From NCBI GenBank assembly GCA_021733665.1, contig JAHREI010000006.1, positions 1 to 64,000 of the forward strand: DNA of 64,000 nucleotides. Reading direction: 5' to 3'. The DNA is from Bacillus subtilis. Lineage in GTDB: Bacteria; Pseudomonadota; Alphaproteobacteria; Rhizobiales; Rhizobiaceae. A model generated the notes under the pieces. That model had not been told where the DNA came from. It searched no databases and saw only the letters and a list, made by a program, of their open reading frames with translations. Positions 1-6,236 of this stretch are shown here, piece by piece (within the stretch, counting starts at the first letter, position 1; every line of letters begins with the position of its first letter). A program made the position numbers and the translations under genes.

Positions 1-107
1 CCTGCCGGTAAACCGTTCGGTTCGTGTTTGACTAGCAACCGGAAAGTTTCCAGTCGTGTGGTCTGTGCTAAGGCTGCAAGTGCCGTGATTGCGGTTTCAT
101 TTTTCAT
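1..107 (-). CDS. ArsR-family transcriptional regulator, N-terminal fragment cut by the window edge
   Basis: An ATG at 107 opens a frame of 35 codons that runs off the left edge. The translation starts MKNETAITALAALAQTTRLE and continues into an FRLLVKHEPNGLPAG stretch. This is the typical first helix and early winged-helix segment of ArsR/SmtB repressors, with the conserved pattern A-L-A-x-x-x-R-L-x-x-F/L-x-x-L-L. Such proteins are dimeric repressors released by metal ions, arsenite or other small effectors. The sensing residues lie outside the window, so the ligand is unknown. The start codon lies inside an inverted repeat that is a good candidate for its own operator. It lies in the AT-rich accessory segment. 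Family call is fairly secure; function is not. Confidence 0.72.
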   Translation of the reverse strand, partial: MKNETAITALAALAQTTRLETFRLLVKHEPNGLPA

Positions 108-129
108 ATATCCAGAATAATGGATATAT
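106..129 (-). promoter_or_regulatory. Perfect inverted repeat, probable operator of the ArsR-family gene
   Basis: The arms ATATATCCA (106-114) and TGGATATAT (121-129) are perfect complements separated by 6 bases. The left arm overlaps the start codon of the ArsR-family gene. ArsR repressors commonly bind such AT-rich dyads overlapping their own promoter or start. Autoregulation is inferred from position only. Confidence 0.55.
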
Positions 130-182
130 ATGTGATGTCAACACAAATGATAAATGCTTTTAGGAAGGGTACCGGAGGGGAG

Positions 183-211
183 TGCTGGCATAGTCGAAGG
201 ACATGCCAGCA
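183..211. terminator. Hairpin downstream of the SulP remnant
   Basis: TGCTGGCAT (183-191) pairs perfectly with ATGCCAGCA (203-211) around an 11-base loop. Read on the plus strand it is followed by a short T run (215-219). It lies between the stop codon of the SulP-like remnant and the ArsR start, so it could end transcripts arriving from either side. The T run favours plus-strand termination. Confidence 0.35.
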
Positions 212-217
212 ATGTTT

Positions 218-412
218 TTAGTGAAGTGAATTACTGGCGGCTTGTCGTTCTGCTTTGTCGTGTAGAGCAAACTTGTCGATCATATCTGCGCTTGCACGGT
301 TAAAACCACGTACTACAACCTGTGTGCCGGAAGATCGAAGCTTTAAGACATTTTTATCAATGATCTCATTGATGATGATATTGGGTATTATTCTTATGCC
401 ACTACGGACGAA
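218..412 (-). pseudogene. 3' remnant of a SulP-family anion transporter (end of STAS domain)
   Basis: On the minus strand a frame of 64 codons ends in TAA at 218-220 and is closed upstream by an in-frame TAG. Its translation contains VLKLRSSGTQVVVRGFNRAS followed by ADMIDKFALHDKAERQ. This matches the C-terminal end of the STAS domain of rhizobial SulP permeases, whose usual pattern is V-x-G-x-N-x-A-S-x-x-x-[IV]-[DE]-[KR]-[FL]-A-x-H-[DN]-K. No start codon, membrane helices or earlier STAS segment is present, and the upstream end overlaps the 3' end of the TetR gene. It therefore appears to be a dead gene tail left after insertion or deletion. It neighbours an ArsR-type gene downstream. Could in principle be chance similarity, but the motif is long. 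Confidence 0.55.
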
Positions 413-1041
413 CTATGTGTTGTCCCTAAATAGCCCGCGATCATACGGGTTATATGTTCTACAATAGTCGCTTCATCGGAAAGAACTTGGCTGCAGTCGT
501 TGAGCACTATGGCGTGGGTTAGTGCCTCAACAGTGGTGGCGCAAATAAAGGCTGCCATATCAAGGTCTCTGACCTCAACATTGTCTTTACATTGTTCCAG
601 ATAATAGCGGACAAGATGTAACATATCTTTTCGTATAGCTTCCACCTCAGCCAGTTTCCCAATTCGCGGGACTTCTTCCATCAATATGCGATGGAGCTCA
701 GGATCGACCCGATATGCAGCAATCATCGCGCGAACGAGCTCTCGCATCGTGCTGTTCAGGTCTTCAGAAGTGCACTCTTGCATCGTGTTTTCCAGTAGAG
801 ACAGAATTTTACGATTATGCCTCGCGACAAGTGCAGCCACCAGCGACTCCTTATTGGGGAAGTACTGATAAAGCGATCCAATACTTACACCCGCTACAGT
901 GGCAATACGATTTGTGCTGGTTCGAGCATATCCTTCTCTTACCAAAACACGAGCAGTGGCATCCAGTATCGCCTCAACGGTTATTTTTGATCTCTCTTGC
1001 GAAGCCAATTTTCTAGGATTTGTGGCGTTCAGTTTGGTCAT
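394..1041 (-). CDS. TetR/AcrR-family transcriptional regulator
   Basis: A 215-residue protein with the standard TetR layout. The N-terminal helix-turn-helix lies at about residues 20-65 and shows I-L-D-A-T-A-x-V-L-V-R-E-G-Y, then T-S-T-N-R-I-A-x-x-A-G-V-S-I-G-S-L-Y-Q-Y-F-P-N-K. An all-helical effector-binding and dimerisation part follows. Such proteins repress nearby promoters, often those of efflux pumps or detoxifying enzymes, until a small ligand binds. No obvious target gene sits next to it in the window. The downstream neighbour is a SulP remnant that its 3' end overlaps, so its original partner may have been lost. A TGTGAG/CTCACA dyad lies about 30 bases upstream of the ATG. The ligand is unknown. 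Confidence 0.85.
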   Translation of the reverse strand: MTKLNATNPRKLASQERSKITVEAILDATARVLVREGYARTSTNRIATVAGVSIGSLYQYFPNKESLVAALVARHNRKILSLLENTMQECTSEDLNSTMRELVRAMIAAYRVDPELHRILMEEVPRIGKLAEVEAIRKDMLHLVRYYLEQCKDNVEVRDLDMAAFICATTVEALTHAIVLNDCSQVLSDEATIVEHITRMIAGYLGTTHSSSVVA

Positions 1042-1070
1042 ATGCGCGATTTCCTAATGCGAGTAGACAA

Positions 1071-1088
1071 TGTGAGCTATTACTCACA
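1071..1088. promoter_or_regulatory. Inverted repeat upstream of the TetR-family gene, candidate operator
   Basis: TGTGAG (1071-1076) and CTCACA (1083-1088) form an 18-base dyad about 30 bases upstream of the TetR start codon. Size and position suit autoregulation by a TetR dimer. No other support. Confidence 0.35.
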
Positions 1089-1194
1089 TATTTAATGTAA
1101 GATGTCTACGCGATGATGTATGAGGTTTTATATGCTTAAAAATTGAAGCAATAATTAGTTTATGAAATAAAGGAAAAATAAGAGTTATATAAAA

Positions 1195-1395
1195 ATGAAC
1201 TTAATCAGAATGTCTTTAAGTATTTCCGTAATGATATTGATTGCTGGGTGCGTTAATTCCAAGCAAGAAAATATTAAATTTTCAGAAGATGAATGTTTGC
1301 TTGTGAGGAATGGTGATAGCTTTTATAGTAAATGTGAAGTGCTTAAGCTGGGTTGGAAGGGCGCGAATGGGAGTGGTCTTATCTTTAGCCAATGA
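1195..1395 (+). CDS. Small putative lipoprotein of unknown function
   Basis: A 66-residue frame starts MNLIRMSLSISVMILIAGC. This is a short positively charged start, a hydrophobic run and a lipobox L-I-A-G-C, so signal peptidase II cleavage before Cys19 is expected. The mature part of about 47 residues has no motif I recognise. Two further Cys residues (in ECLL and SKCEV) could form a disulfide. The ribosome binding site is poor: an AAAGGA lies more than 20 bases upstream. Base composition is AT-rich like the rest of the accessory segment. It could be a cargo gene of the element or an entry-exclusion-type small lipoprotein. The function cannot be inferred. Confidence 0.45.
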   Translation: MNLIRMSLSISVMILIAGCVNSKQENIKFSEDECLLVRNGDSFYSKCEVLKLGWKGANGSGLIFSQ

Positions 1396-1580
1396 CTGAT
1401 CGTTTATTGTGATAAAATATTGGAGGGGTCAGTTTGGACGCTGTAAGTGATATAAATCTCCACAACCAGTCGAAAATACTTAAGTGACATACCAACCTTG
1501 GTGTGCCTAAAATAGTGATGATCAAGATTTATGGGACATAAAACCAAACGCAAAATGGTCGGTTTTCAATAGCCGCCGAG

Positions 1581-1603
1581 GAGTGTACCTTAATGGTACA
1601 CTC
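1581..1603. other. Hairpin overlapping the stop codon of the HUH gene
   Basis: GAGTGTACC (1581-1589) and GGTACACTC (1595-1603) form a perfect 9-bp stem with a 5-base loop that contains the TAA of the minus-strand HUH gene. No U run follows on the minus strand, so it is not a classic terminator. It could be a 3'-protecting structure or a recognition hairpin. Confidence 0.35.
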
Positions 1604-2258
1604 TCAGATCGTTCTCTGGGATTTCACTAAAGTAGACGTTCCAGTCCTTGTTTGCTTTTGGATACACATCCAATGTGTAGATGTTGTTTCCAGATTTATC
1701 GTTGGTTTTATCAAACTTCAGACTGTAATCAACAAACCGCTTAAGGCCTTCAATTCCATCATAGACTGGTTTGAAGGACACCTCACGGAAGGCCCATTGC
1801 TTTTGCAGTAAGTATCGCCGCTCCCCCGTACGTTCCTCTGTCATGTCTTTAAATTCCGCGAGTGTTGTGTCGTGAATAACCATCAGACCGTGAATATGCG
1901 GGTAAGTACTGCGGCCTAGGCATTTACGTTGTTTCGTGCCTTCATGATCAAAGAAACATATCATCATCGGTTGTTTATGGAGGTTCTTTGAAATCCCCCA
2001 ATTGTTACCCAGTAGTAGGCGGCTTAGGTGACTATGAAAATCGCTACACATTTTATCCAGACCGAACTGTAACTCGGTCGTTGTACGATCCGCATTGTTT
2101 AAGTGTGCTGTGAACTCGTAAATGTGTTGTCCGCGTTCAAGCTCGCTTTCAAGTGACCACGTCTGTTCCGGTTCGGACTGGTGTTGAAACCGTCCGTACG
2201 CGTTCATTAAATTCGGAACATGCGTTACTAATTCTTCATAATAAAATTGTTTGCTCAA
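1590..2258 (-). CDS. HUH-type endonuclease / rolling-circle Rep-like protein
   Basis: This 222-residue protein carries the two signature motifs of single-tyrosine HUH replication initiators. The metal-binding motif P-H121-I-H123-G-L-M-V-I is followed about 55 residues later by Y178-S-L-K181, the Y-x-x-K nucleophile motif. Known family members nick one DNA strand at an origin and stay covalently bound through the Tyr. They start rolling-circle replication of plasmids and phages or transfer of mobile elements. No helicase domain follows, so it would need a host helicase. The start is TTG at 2258 with a weak ribosome binding site, and a downstream start is possible. It lies in the tRNA-Ser-linked element with a tyrosine integrase, where a Rep could support replication of an excised circle. 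Motifs are clear; the exact family is inferred. Confidence 0.6.
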   Translation of the reverse strand: MSKQFYYEELVTHVPNLMNAYGRFQHQSEPEQTWSLESELERGQHIYEFTAHLNNADRTTTELQFGLDKMCSDFHSHLSRLLLGNNWGISKNLHKQPMMICFFDHEGTKQRKCLGRSTYPHIHGLMVIHDTTLAEFKDMTEERTGERRYLLQKQWAFREVSFKPVYDGIEGLKRFVDYSLKFDKTNDKSGNNIYTLDVYPKANKDWNVYFSEIPENDLRVYH

Positions 2259-2583
2259 TATTATTTCTCATCATATTTCATCATCAGCTCAAGGAAAGCC
2301 CTGAACTGTAGTATGTTAATGGATGCTACTTTCTGCGTTCTCGATGCATTTTTGCCTTCGATACTAACAAAGAAAATAGCGTGTATGCTTTATTTATCCG
2401 CTTTAAACATTTGCTGGAAAATAAAGGGTGAGGCTCTGATTACTCAGGTCTCGTTATATTTATGCGGAAATGACTCTGTTCCTGATGGAATTGTGAAATT
2501 ATTTTCGCTATATTTGCTTCAGGTATTTGAACTCAGATTGTGCACCTGTAGCCCTCGCTCGAAGCACTAAAGCGAGGATAGGA
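2259..2583. other. 325-base AT-rich gap between divergent element genes
   Basis: This stretch separates the HUH gene (minus) from the three-gene module (plus). It holds no convincing gene. A minus-strand open frame of about 40 codons ending a few bases before the HUH start has no usable start codon. The plus-strand frame covering it has an unlikely composition. It should contain the two divergent promoters and is the likeliest place for a nick site of the HUH protein. I could not identify a specific origin. Confidence 0.4.
2553..2577 (+). promoter_or_regulatory. Hairpin that can mask the ribosome binding site of the next gene
   Basis: CCTCGCT (2553-2559) pairs with AGCGAGG (2571-2577). The right arm includes the GAGG of the GAGGATAGGA ribosome binding site for the ATG at 2584. 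Folding would hide the site, so translation of the module could be controlled at this point. Seen in sequence; function inferred. Confidence 0.4.
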
Positions 2584-3135
2584 ATGACACTCAATCAGTC
2601 TCTGGCAGATTTCATTACCGAACAGCTCAATCATCAAGTACTAACAAAACCCGCGCTGGTTAGGCGTATGGGCTATGTTAATATTGATAAAGGTCTGCGT
2701 CGGTTGAACGCCATCCTTCAAAATGATCTGAGCCGTATTGATCCGCTTTTCCGTGATCGTCTGGCTCAAGCATTGGGTCTGAATGTTGCTGTCATCCAAA
2801 TGGCTGAGGCTAACACTCGCTCAAAGCTAAATGCTAACTTTGCCCCCTATGCTTATTTATCCACTGAGAGCCATGTTCCGAGACCGATATTGGCCTGTGC
2901 ATGGGGAAATTTTCATGAACAGAAATATATTCGGTTTCCGATAGGTCTAAGCCCAGCAGAATATCCAGCTTTTGTAATGAAGCAGTTGCCGAAGGCTATC
3001 CCAACTTTCGGGAGGGTAACTGGCTTTCATATTCATTACAGTTTGGACAATGCCCTTAGTTTCTCGCTAGATGGTCAGAAGCGGTGCGAAGGTGTTGTTT
3101 CACCTCGAACCGTTCAGGCTACCCTTTATATTTAG
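2584..3135 (+). CDS. Uncharacterised protein with possible helix-turn-helix N-terminus, first gene of a three-gene module
   Basis: I place the start at the ATG at 2584 because GAGGATAGGA lies just before it. This gives 183 residues instead of the longer open frame. The first about 75 residues (K-P-A-L-V-R-R-M-G-Y, D-K-G-L-R-R-L-N, D-P-L-F-R-D-R-L-A-Q-A-L-G-L) read like a helical XRE/lambda-repressor-type fold. The second half (W-G-N-F-H-E-Q-K-Y-I-R-F-P-I-G-L-S) has no motif I know. It is followed 50 bases later by a metallophosphoesterase on the same strand. It may be a regulator or a sensor for that enzyme. Family unknown. Translation may be gated by the hairpin over its ribosome binding site. 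Confidence 0.5.
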   Translation: MTLNQSLADFITEQLNHQVLTKPALVRRMGYVNIDKGLRRLNAILQNDLSRIDPLFRDRLAQALGLNVAVIQMAEANTRSKLNANFAPYAYLSTESHVPRPILACAWGNFHEQKYIRFPIGLSPAEYPAFVMKQLPKAIPTFGRVTGFHIHYSLDNALSFSLDGQKRCEGVVSPRTVQATLYI

Positions 3136-3185
3136 TAAGATTTACCCTCGAAATTGTCGCGAATTCACAAAATAGGAAAATATTA

Positions 3186-3995
3186 TTGAATATATGGGTT
3201 TGGTCTGACCTTCACTTAGAACAGCAATATGTAGAGTTTCCTATCGCTGCACCTGCTCTGGTCGATGTGATTGTATGCGCTGGTGACTGGACGACAGCAG
3301 ACCAGCTAGAAGAGCAAATGAAGAAGGTCGTACAGGATTACAATCTTCCGATTATTTTCGTAGCTGGCAATCACGAGTACCAAGGTGCCTTGACGTTTGA
3401 AGCATCAAAAGCAGCTATGGCATCTATTGTCGAGAAAAGCCGTCACTGGAACCAGCGCGTTACCATTCTGGATAATGAGAACTTCATCTATAAAGATGTG
3501 GTGTTCATTGGCAGTACGCTATGGACTGATTTCTTGTATCAGGCAGACAGTCATGCAGAGTTACCTTGGCGGGTTAAAGAGGCTGAAGCCCTGATCCGTG
3601 ATTTCATTGCTATCCAAATGGCGAGCGGCGAATGTTTCTCACCATCATTCATGTTGCAGCAGAATAAACTCTCCCTCCGGTATATTTATGAGACTTGCGA
3701 GCGTTTCTCATCAAAACGGAAGGTAGTTATTTCTCATCATATCCCTCATGAGGCCGCATCTGATGCTGTCTATCAAAACAGTGCTTCCAACTATTTATAC
3801 GCGTCCAGTGCTTCTGCATTTGAAAATTTGATGCATTCACATGCGGCACCTGATCTATGGATTTGCGGCCATACACATCAAGTCACTGATATTCAGGTTG
3901 GGCAGACCCGTATCATCAGCAATCCTTATGGATACCGCCGTTTCAAAAGCGAGCGTGAGAATGCTTTCCGCTGGGATTACGTCATTTCTGTCTAA
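3186..3995 (+). CDS. Calcineurin-like metallophosphoesterase
   Basis: All five blocks of the metallophosphoesterase fold are visible: W-S-D8-L-H10-L-E, C-A-G-D34-W, G-N62-H63-E, S-H-H near residue 178 and G-H-T-H near residue 223. These residues bind two metal ions and catalyse phosphate ester cleavage. The family includes nucleases, cyclic nucleotide phosphodiesterases and protein phosphatases, so the substrate cannot be named. I choose the TTG start at 3186, which has an AGGA ribosome binding site 8 bases upstream and begins just before the first block (269 residues). The longer frame starting at 3084 would overlap the previous gene. It is the middle gene of a module on the mobile element, so a role in element maintenance or defence is possible but unproven. 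Confidence 0.75.
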   Translation: MNIWVWSDLHLEQQYVEFPIAAPALVDVIVCAGDWTTADQLEEQMKKVVQDYNLPIIFVAGNHEYQGALTFEASKAAMASIVEKSRHWNQRVTILDNENFIYKDVVFIGSTLWTDFLYQADSHAELPWRVKEAEALIRDFIAIQMASGECFSPSFMLQQNKLSLRYIYETCERFSSKRKVVISHHIPHEAASDAVYQNSASNYLYASSASAFENLMHSHAAPDLWICGHTHQVTDIQVGQTRIISNPYGYRRFKSERENAFRWDYVISV

Positions 3996-4002
3996 TGGCC
4001 TT

Positions 4003-4461
4003 ATGTCTCTCTATCTGCATTTATCAAAAGGCACCTCACCAAACATGAATGACCGGCATCATATTATCGGCTGTGAAGGTATTTATCTTGAACGTGGGCG
4101 CATTCTCAAAGTGCGCTTGAAATCAGTCACCCCATTAGAGATGGATGGACATATCGGAGCTGATTTCTCGCTGCAAATCCTCGAAGATTTTAGTCGGTCA
4201 TCAGTGTCCGAGAATGCTCATAATAGCCTAGGTGCTGTAGATGATTTAGAAGTCGGTTCTGTGTTTTTGGAACATCGAAATGAAATCATTACAGCAAGTG
4301 GCTATGTGGCATGGAAGCTGATTTTGAATGCTGATTTAGTCGAGAAAATAACTGTAGCTATTAAAATAAACGTATCCGAAATTTCTGCATACCGGTTGGC
4401 GAAAAGCATTTGTGAAAAATATGAACTGGATAAATATTTAAGAGACAAATCTATTGTTTAA
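4003..4461 (+). CDS. Uncharacterised protein, third gene of the module
   Basis: The frame is open from 3841, but the ATG at 4003, 7 bases after the metallophosphoesterase stop, gives the most plausible start (152 residues). The short spacing suggests translational coupling. A later ATG at 4045 is also possible. I recognise no domain. The protein looks soluble, mixed alpha/beta, with an acidic middle part (L-G-A-V-D-D-L-E-V-G-S-V-F-L-E) and a charged helical C-terminus. Its stop codon overlaps the stop of a small opposite-strand frame. It likely works with the metallophosphoesterase, judged only from position. Confidence 0.5.
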   Translation: MSLYLHLSKGTSPNMNDRHHIIGCEGIYLERGRILKVRLKSVTPLEMDGHIGADFSLQILEDFSRSSVSENAHNSLGAVDDLEVGSVFLEHRNEIITASGYVAWKLILNADLVEKITVAIKINVSEISAYRLAKSICEKYELDKYLRDKSIV

Positions 4462-4625
4462 TCCCATGGTGCGATTAACGAATTTTCATACTCGTCTACC
4501 CGTTTCCATGCCTCAACACAGTAATGGTATGTATCGAAATCACCATTTTGTCTGGCTACTTCTCCTACTTCCTTAAGGCAGGATTTGAAATAATTGGTAT
4601 TAGTATTCTTGTATTCTTCGTACAT
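4458..4625 (-). CDS. Possible small protein (55 residues), convergent with the module
   Basis: An ATG at 4625 opens a 55-codon frame ending in TAA at 4458-4460, which overlaps the stop of the opposite gene. The protein begins MYEEYKNTNTNYFKSCLKEV and is rich in Tyr, Glu and Asn. It has no membrane segment and no family I know. A good AAAGGA lies upstream but is spaced for a different ATG (ATG-AAC-TAA, a two-codon frame) 18 bases away, so the start is doubtful. It reads toward the module and away from the integrase. May be real or chance. Confidence 0.35.
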   Translation of the reverse strand: MYEEYKNTNTNYFKSCLKEVGEVARQNGDFDTYHYCVEAWKRVDEYENSLIAPWD

Positions 4626-4735
4626 GATTTAGTTCATGGATGTCCTTTCTGTTATGACAGACGCTTCAGAAAGAGCTCTGAAGCGACCCGCTAACGTTAT
4701 ATTTATTAGGATTTTCAGTGTTTCTGAGAGAAAAA

Positions 4736-6064
4736 CTAAAAATATTTCCAGTCATGAACCATCTGTTGCATAAAGGTAACAGTGTCTTCTAGGGAATGCC
4801 CATTGCCGTAATGAGCGCCCATACCTTGAGCTTTGTGCCCCATAAGATCGTTCTGGAGTTCCTCCGGCAGGCGATGTTTTCTCATGCGATCTTTAAACGT
4901 ATGACGGAGGCTATACACCGTATGTTCATCGGTTTCTAAAAGCCCATTGTATTTCATGAACTTATTTATCAGCCCAGAAGCATTGGATGGGCCGTTACCT
5001 GTAGCATAATGGGTGAAGCCTTGAGGAAAAGCTTGGAATGATCTCAGGGAGTAACCAACGAGCGGAATGATGCGCTTACGGTGTGTCGTCTTCAATTTTC
5101 GGGTTTGATTTTCCTGAATGATAATATGAGGAATGGCTGCGGTTAATTTGATGTCTTGGTCAGGGTTAAGACCGCATAGTTCTTTGAATGAACAGCCAGT
5201 ATCAATCACAGCAAATAAGAGCGCTTTAGCGCATGGGTTTAGCTGTGCAAAAGCGTCATCTTTGAACCAGTGCTCGTTCAAGAAGTCGATAGAAAATGGC
5301 GGGCGTGCATTATCATCGACCTTAAAGTTCAAGCGATCGAAGACTGTTTCAGGTTCCTTATCGTGTGCGAGATTATAAGTTTTGATAAGAACACGCATAT
5401 GTGTGATATATTTGCTGGCTGTGTTCGGTTTAATTTCCTGCAATGCAATCTTAATTTTCAAGCTTTTATGAAAATCACGAGCCTGTTGGCGCGTCAAAGA
5501 TTTCAGCTCAATATCTTTCCCTAAAAAGGCGGTTAGCTGCTTAACGGCATTTTGAAGAGGATTAATTTTCTTCGAGCGCTCTCGCTCACTAAAACGGCTA
5601 AGTTCATGTACTTGATCCGCTTCAAAAAACGCAACGAGATCGGAAAGTTTGATAGTAGATGTGGCCGTGCTGAAATAACTCTGAAACTCGGGACCGTTTG
5701 GTTTGCCTGCTTTTGACCACTCACTATGAGTTTGCATAAACTTAGCAGGGTTTTGGATGAGTTGATCAATCGGGTTATAGGTGCGGCCTTGTATCGAAGC
5801 CATCTGGACGATCTCTTCATAGCTCAGGTCGGTGGTGGCGCTGGTGAGTGTTTCACCGCTGCGAAGCTTGTCCATGAGATTTTGATAGTAAGGCTCGACC
5901 TTGCCATACTTTCGTAAGGCGGTTAATTGGTCTTTGGTCTTTAGTGAGACTTTAAATTCTGATTTTCCAGCCAGGCCACGCAGATGCGCGGGGATGACAA
6001 GACGAAAGACAAAACTCTTTCCTCGGATGTATAAATGGGGAAGATCAGGAGAGAAGCGCTTCAA
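4736..6064 (-). CDS. Tyrosine recombinase (phage-type integrase) of the tRNA-Ser-linked element
   Basis: This 442-residue protein has an N-terminal arm-binding-like region, a SAM-like core-binding domain at about 140-245 and a catalytic domain at about 260-430. Catalytic signatures are Y-S-L-R387-H388-T-F, L-M-G-H410 and the nucleophile Y419 in H-Y-G-N-G. At the place of the first catalytic Arg (pattern T-G-x-R-x-x-E) the sequence reads T-G-C-S292-F-K-E, so Ser replaces Arg. This may weaken or abolish activity. Start is TTG at 6064, since the only upstream in-frame codons lead to a stop. It starts 80 bases from the tRNA-Ser 3' end and reads away from it, the usual layout of an island integrase at its attachment site. 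Low-GC neighbours support acquisition by transfer. Confidence 0.88.
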   Translation of the reverse strand: MKRFSPDLPHLYIRGKSFVFRLVIPAHLRGLAGKSEFKVSLKTKDQLTALRKYGKVEPYYQNLMDKLRSGETLTSATTDLSYEEIVQMASIQGRTYNPIDQLIQNPAKFMQTHSEWSKAGKPNGPEFQSYFSTATSTIKLSDLVAFFEADQVHELSRFSERERSKKINPLQNAVKQLTAFLGKDIELKSLTRQQARDFHKSLKIKIALQEIKPNTASKYITHMRVLIKTYNLAHDKEPETVFDRLNFKVDDNARPPFSIDFLNEHWFKDDAFAQLNPCAKALLFAVIDTGCSFKELCGLNPDQDIKLTAAIPHIIIQENQTRKLKTTHRKRIIPLVGYSLRSFQAFPQGFTHYATGNGPSNASGLINKFMKYNGLLETDEHTVYSLRHTFKDRMRKHRLPEELQNDLMGHKAQGMGAHYGNGHSLEDTVTFMQQMVHDWKYF

Positions 6065-6067
6065 TGA

Positions 6068-6088
6068 TTTTGTACCACCTTTTGTACC
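6068..6088. repeat. Paired direct repeats upstream of the integrase
   Basis: TTTTGTACC occurs at 6068-6076 and again at 6080-6088, a 12-base period (about one helical turn). They lie between the integrase start and the tRNA 3' end. That is where arm-type binding sites for an integrase or excisionase would be expected. Also possible as an autoregulatory site. Confidence 0.4.
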
Positions 6089-6144
6089 ATTTTATAATGG
6101 AATATGTGGAAAATCAACGATTTCAATGGCTTGTATTAGTAAAA

Positions 6145-6236
6145 TGGCGGAGAGGGTGGGATTCGAACCCACGATGGAGTTGCCCCCACGCCGCATTTCG
6201 AGTGCGGTACTTTCAACCACTCAGCCACCTCTCCGC
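6145..6236 (-). tRNA. tRNA-Ser with anticodon CGA
   Basis: On the minus strand the gene runs from GCGGAGAGG at 6236 to the encoded CCA at 6145. The acceptor arms pair (GCGGAGA with TCTCCGC). The anticodon stem is CCGCA/TGCGG with loop CTCGAAA, giving anticodon CGA, which reads UCG. A long variable arm (GTGGGGGCAACTCCA region) fits a class II serine tRNA. The T loop is GGTTCGAATCC. Its 3' end faces the integrase, so it is the likely attachment site of the element on the left. Confidence 0.96.

Noticed and set aside
2261-2383. Minus-strand open frame of about 40 codons ending just before the HUH start (I-N-I-L-Q-F-R-A-F-L-E-L-M-M-K-Y-D-E-K)
   Set aside because: Protein-like in feel but has no usable start codon before the final Met-Met and is closed upstream by a stop. 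It may be an old gene end, but support is too weak.
2247-2570. 107-codon plus-strand frame in the gap between the HUH gene and the module
   Set aside because: Composition is odd (rich in Cys, Ser, Leu), there is no ribosome binding site and no resemblance to any family. The stretch is better explained as a divergent promoter region.
3084-3185. N-terminal extension of the metallophosphoesterase frame
   Set aside because: It overlaps the previous gene and lies before the first catalytic block. The TTG at 3186 has a proper ribosome binding site.
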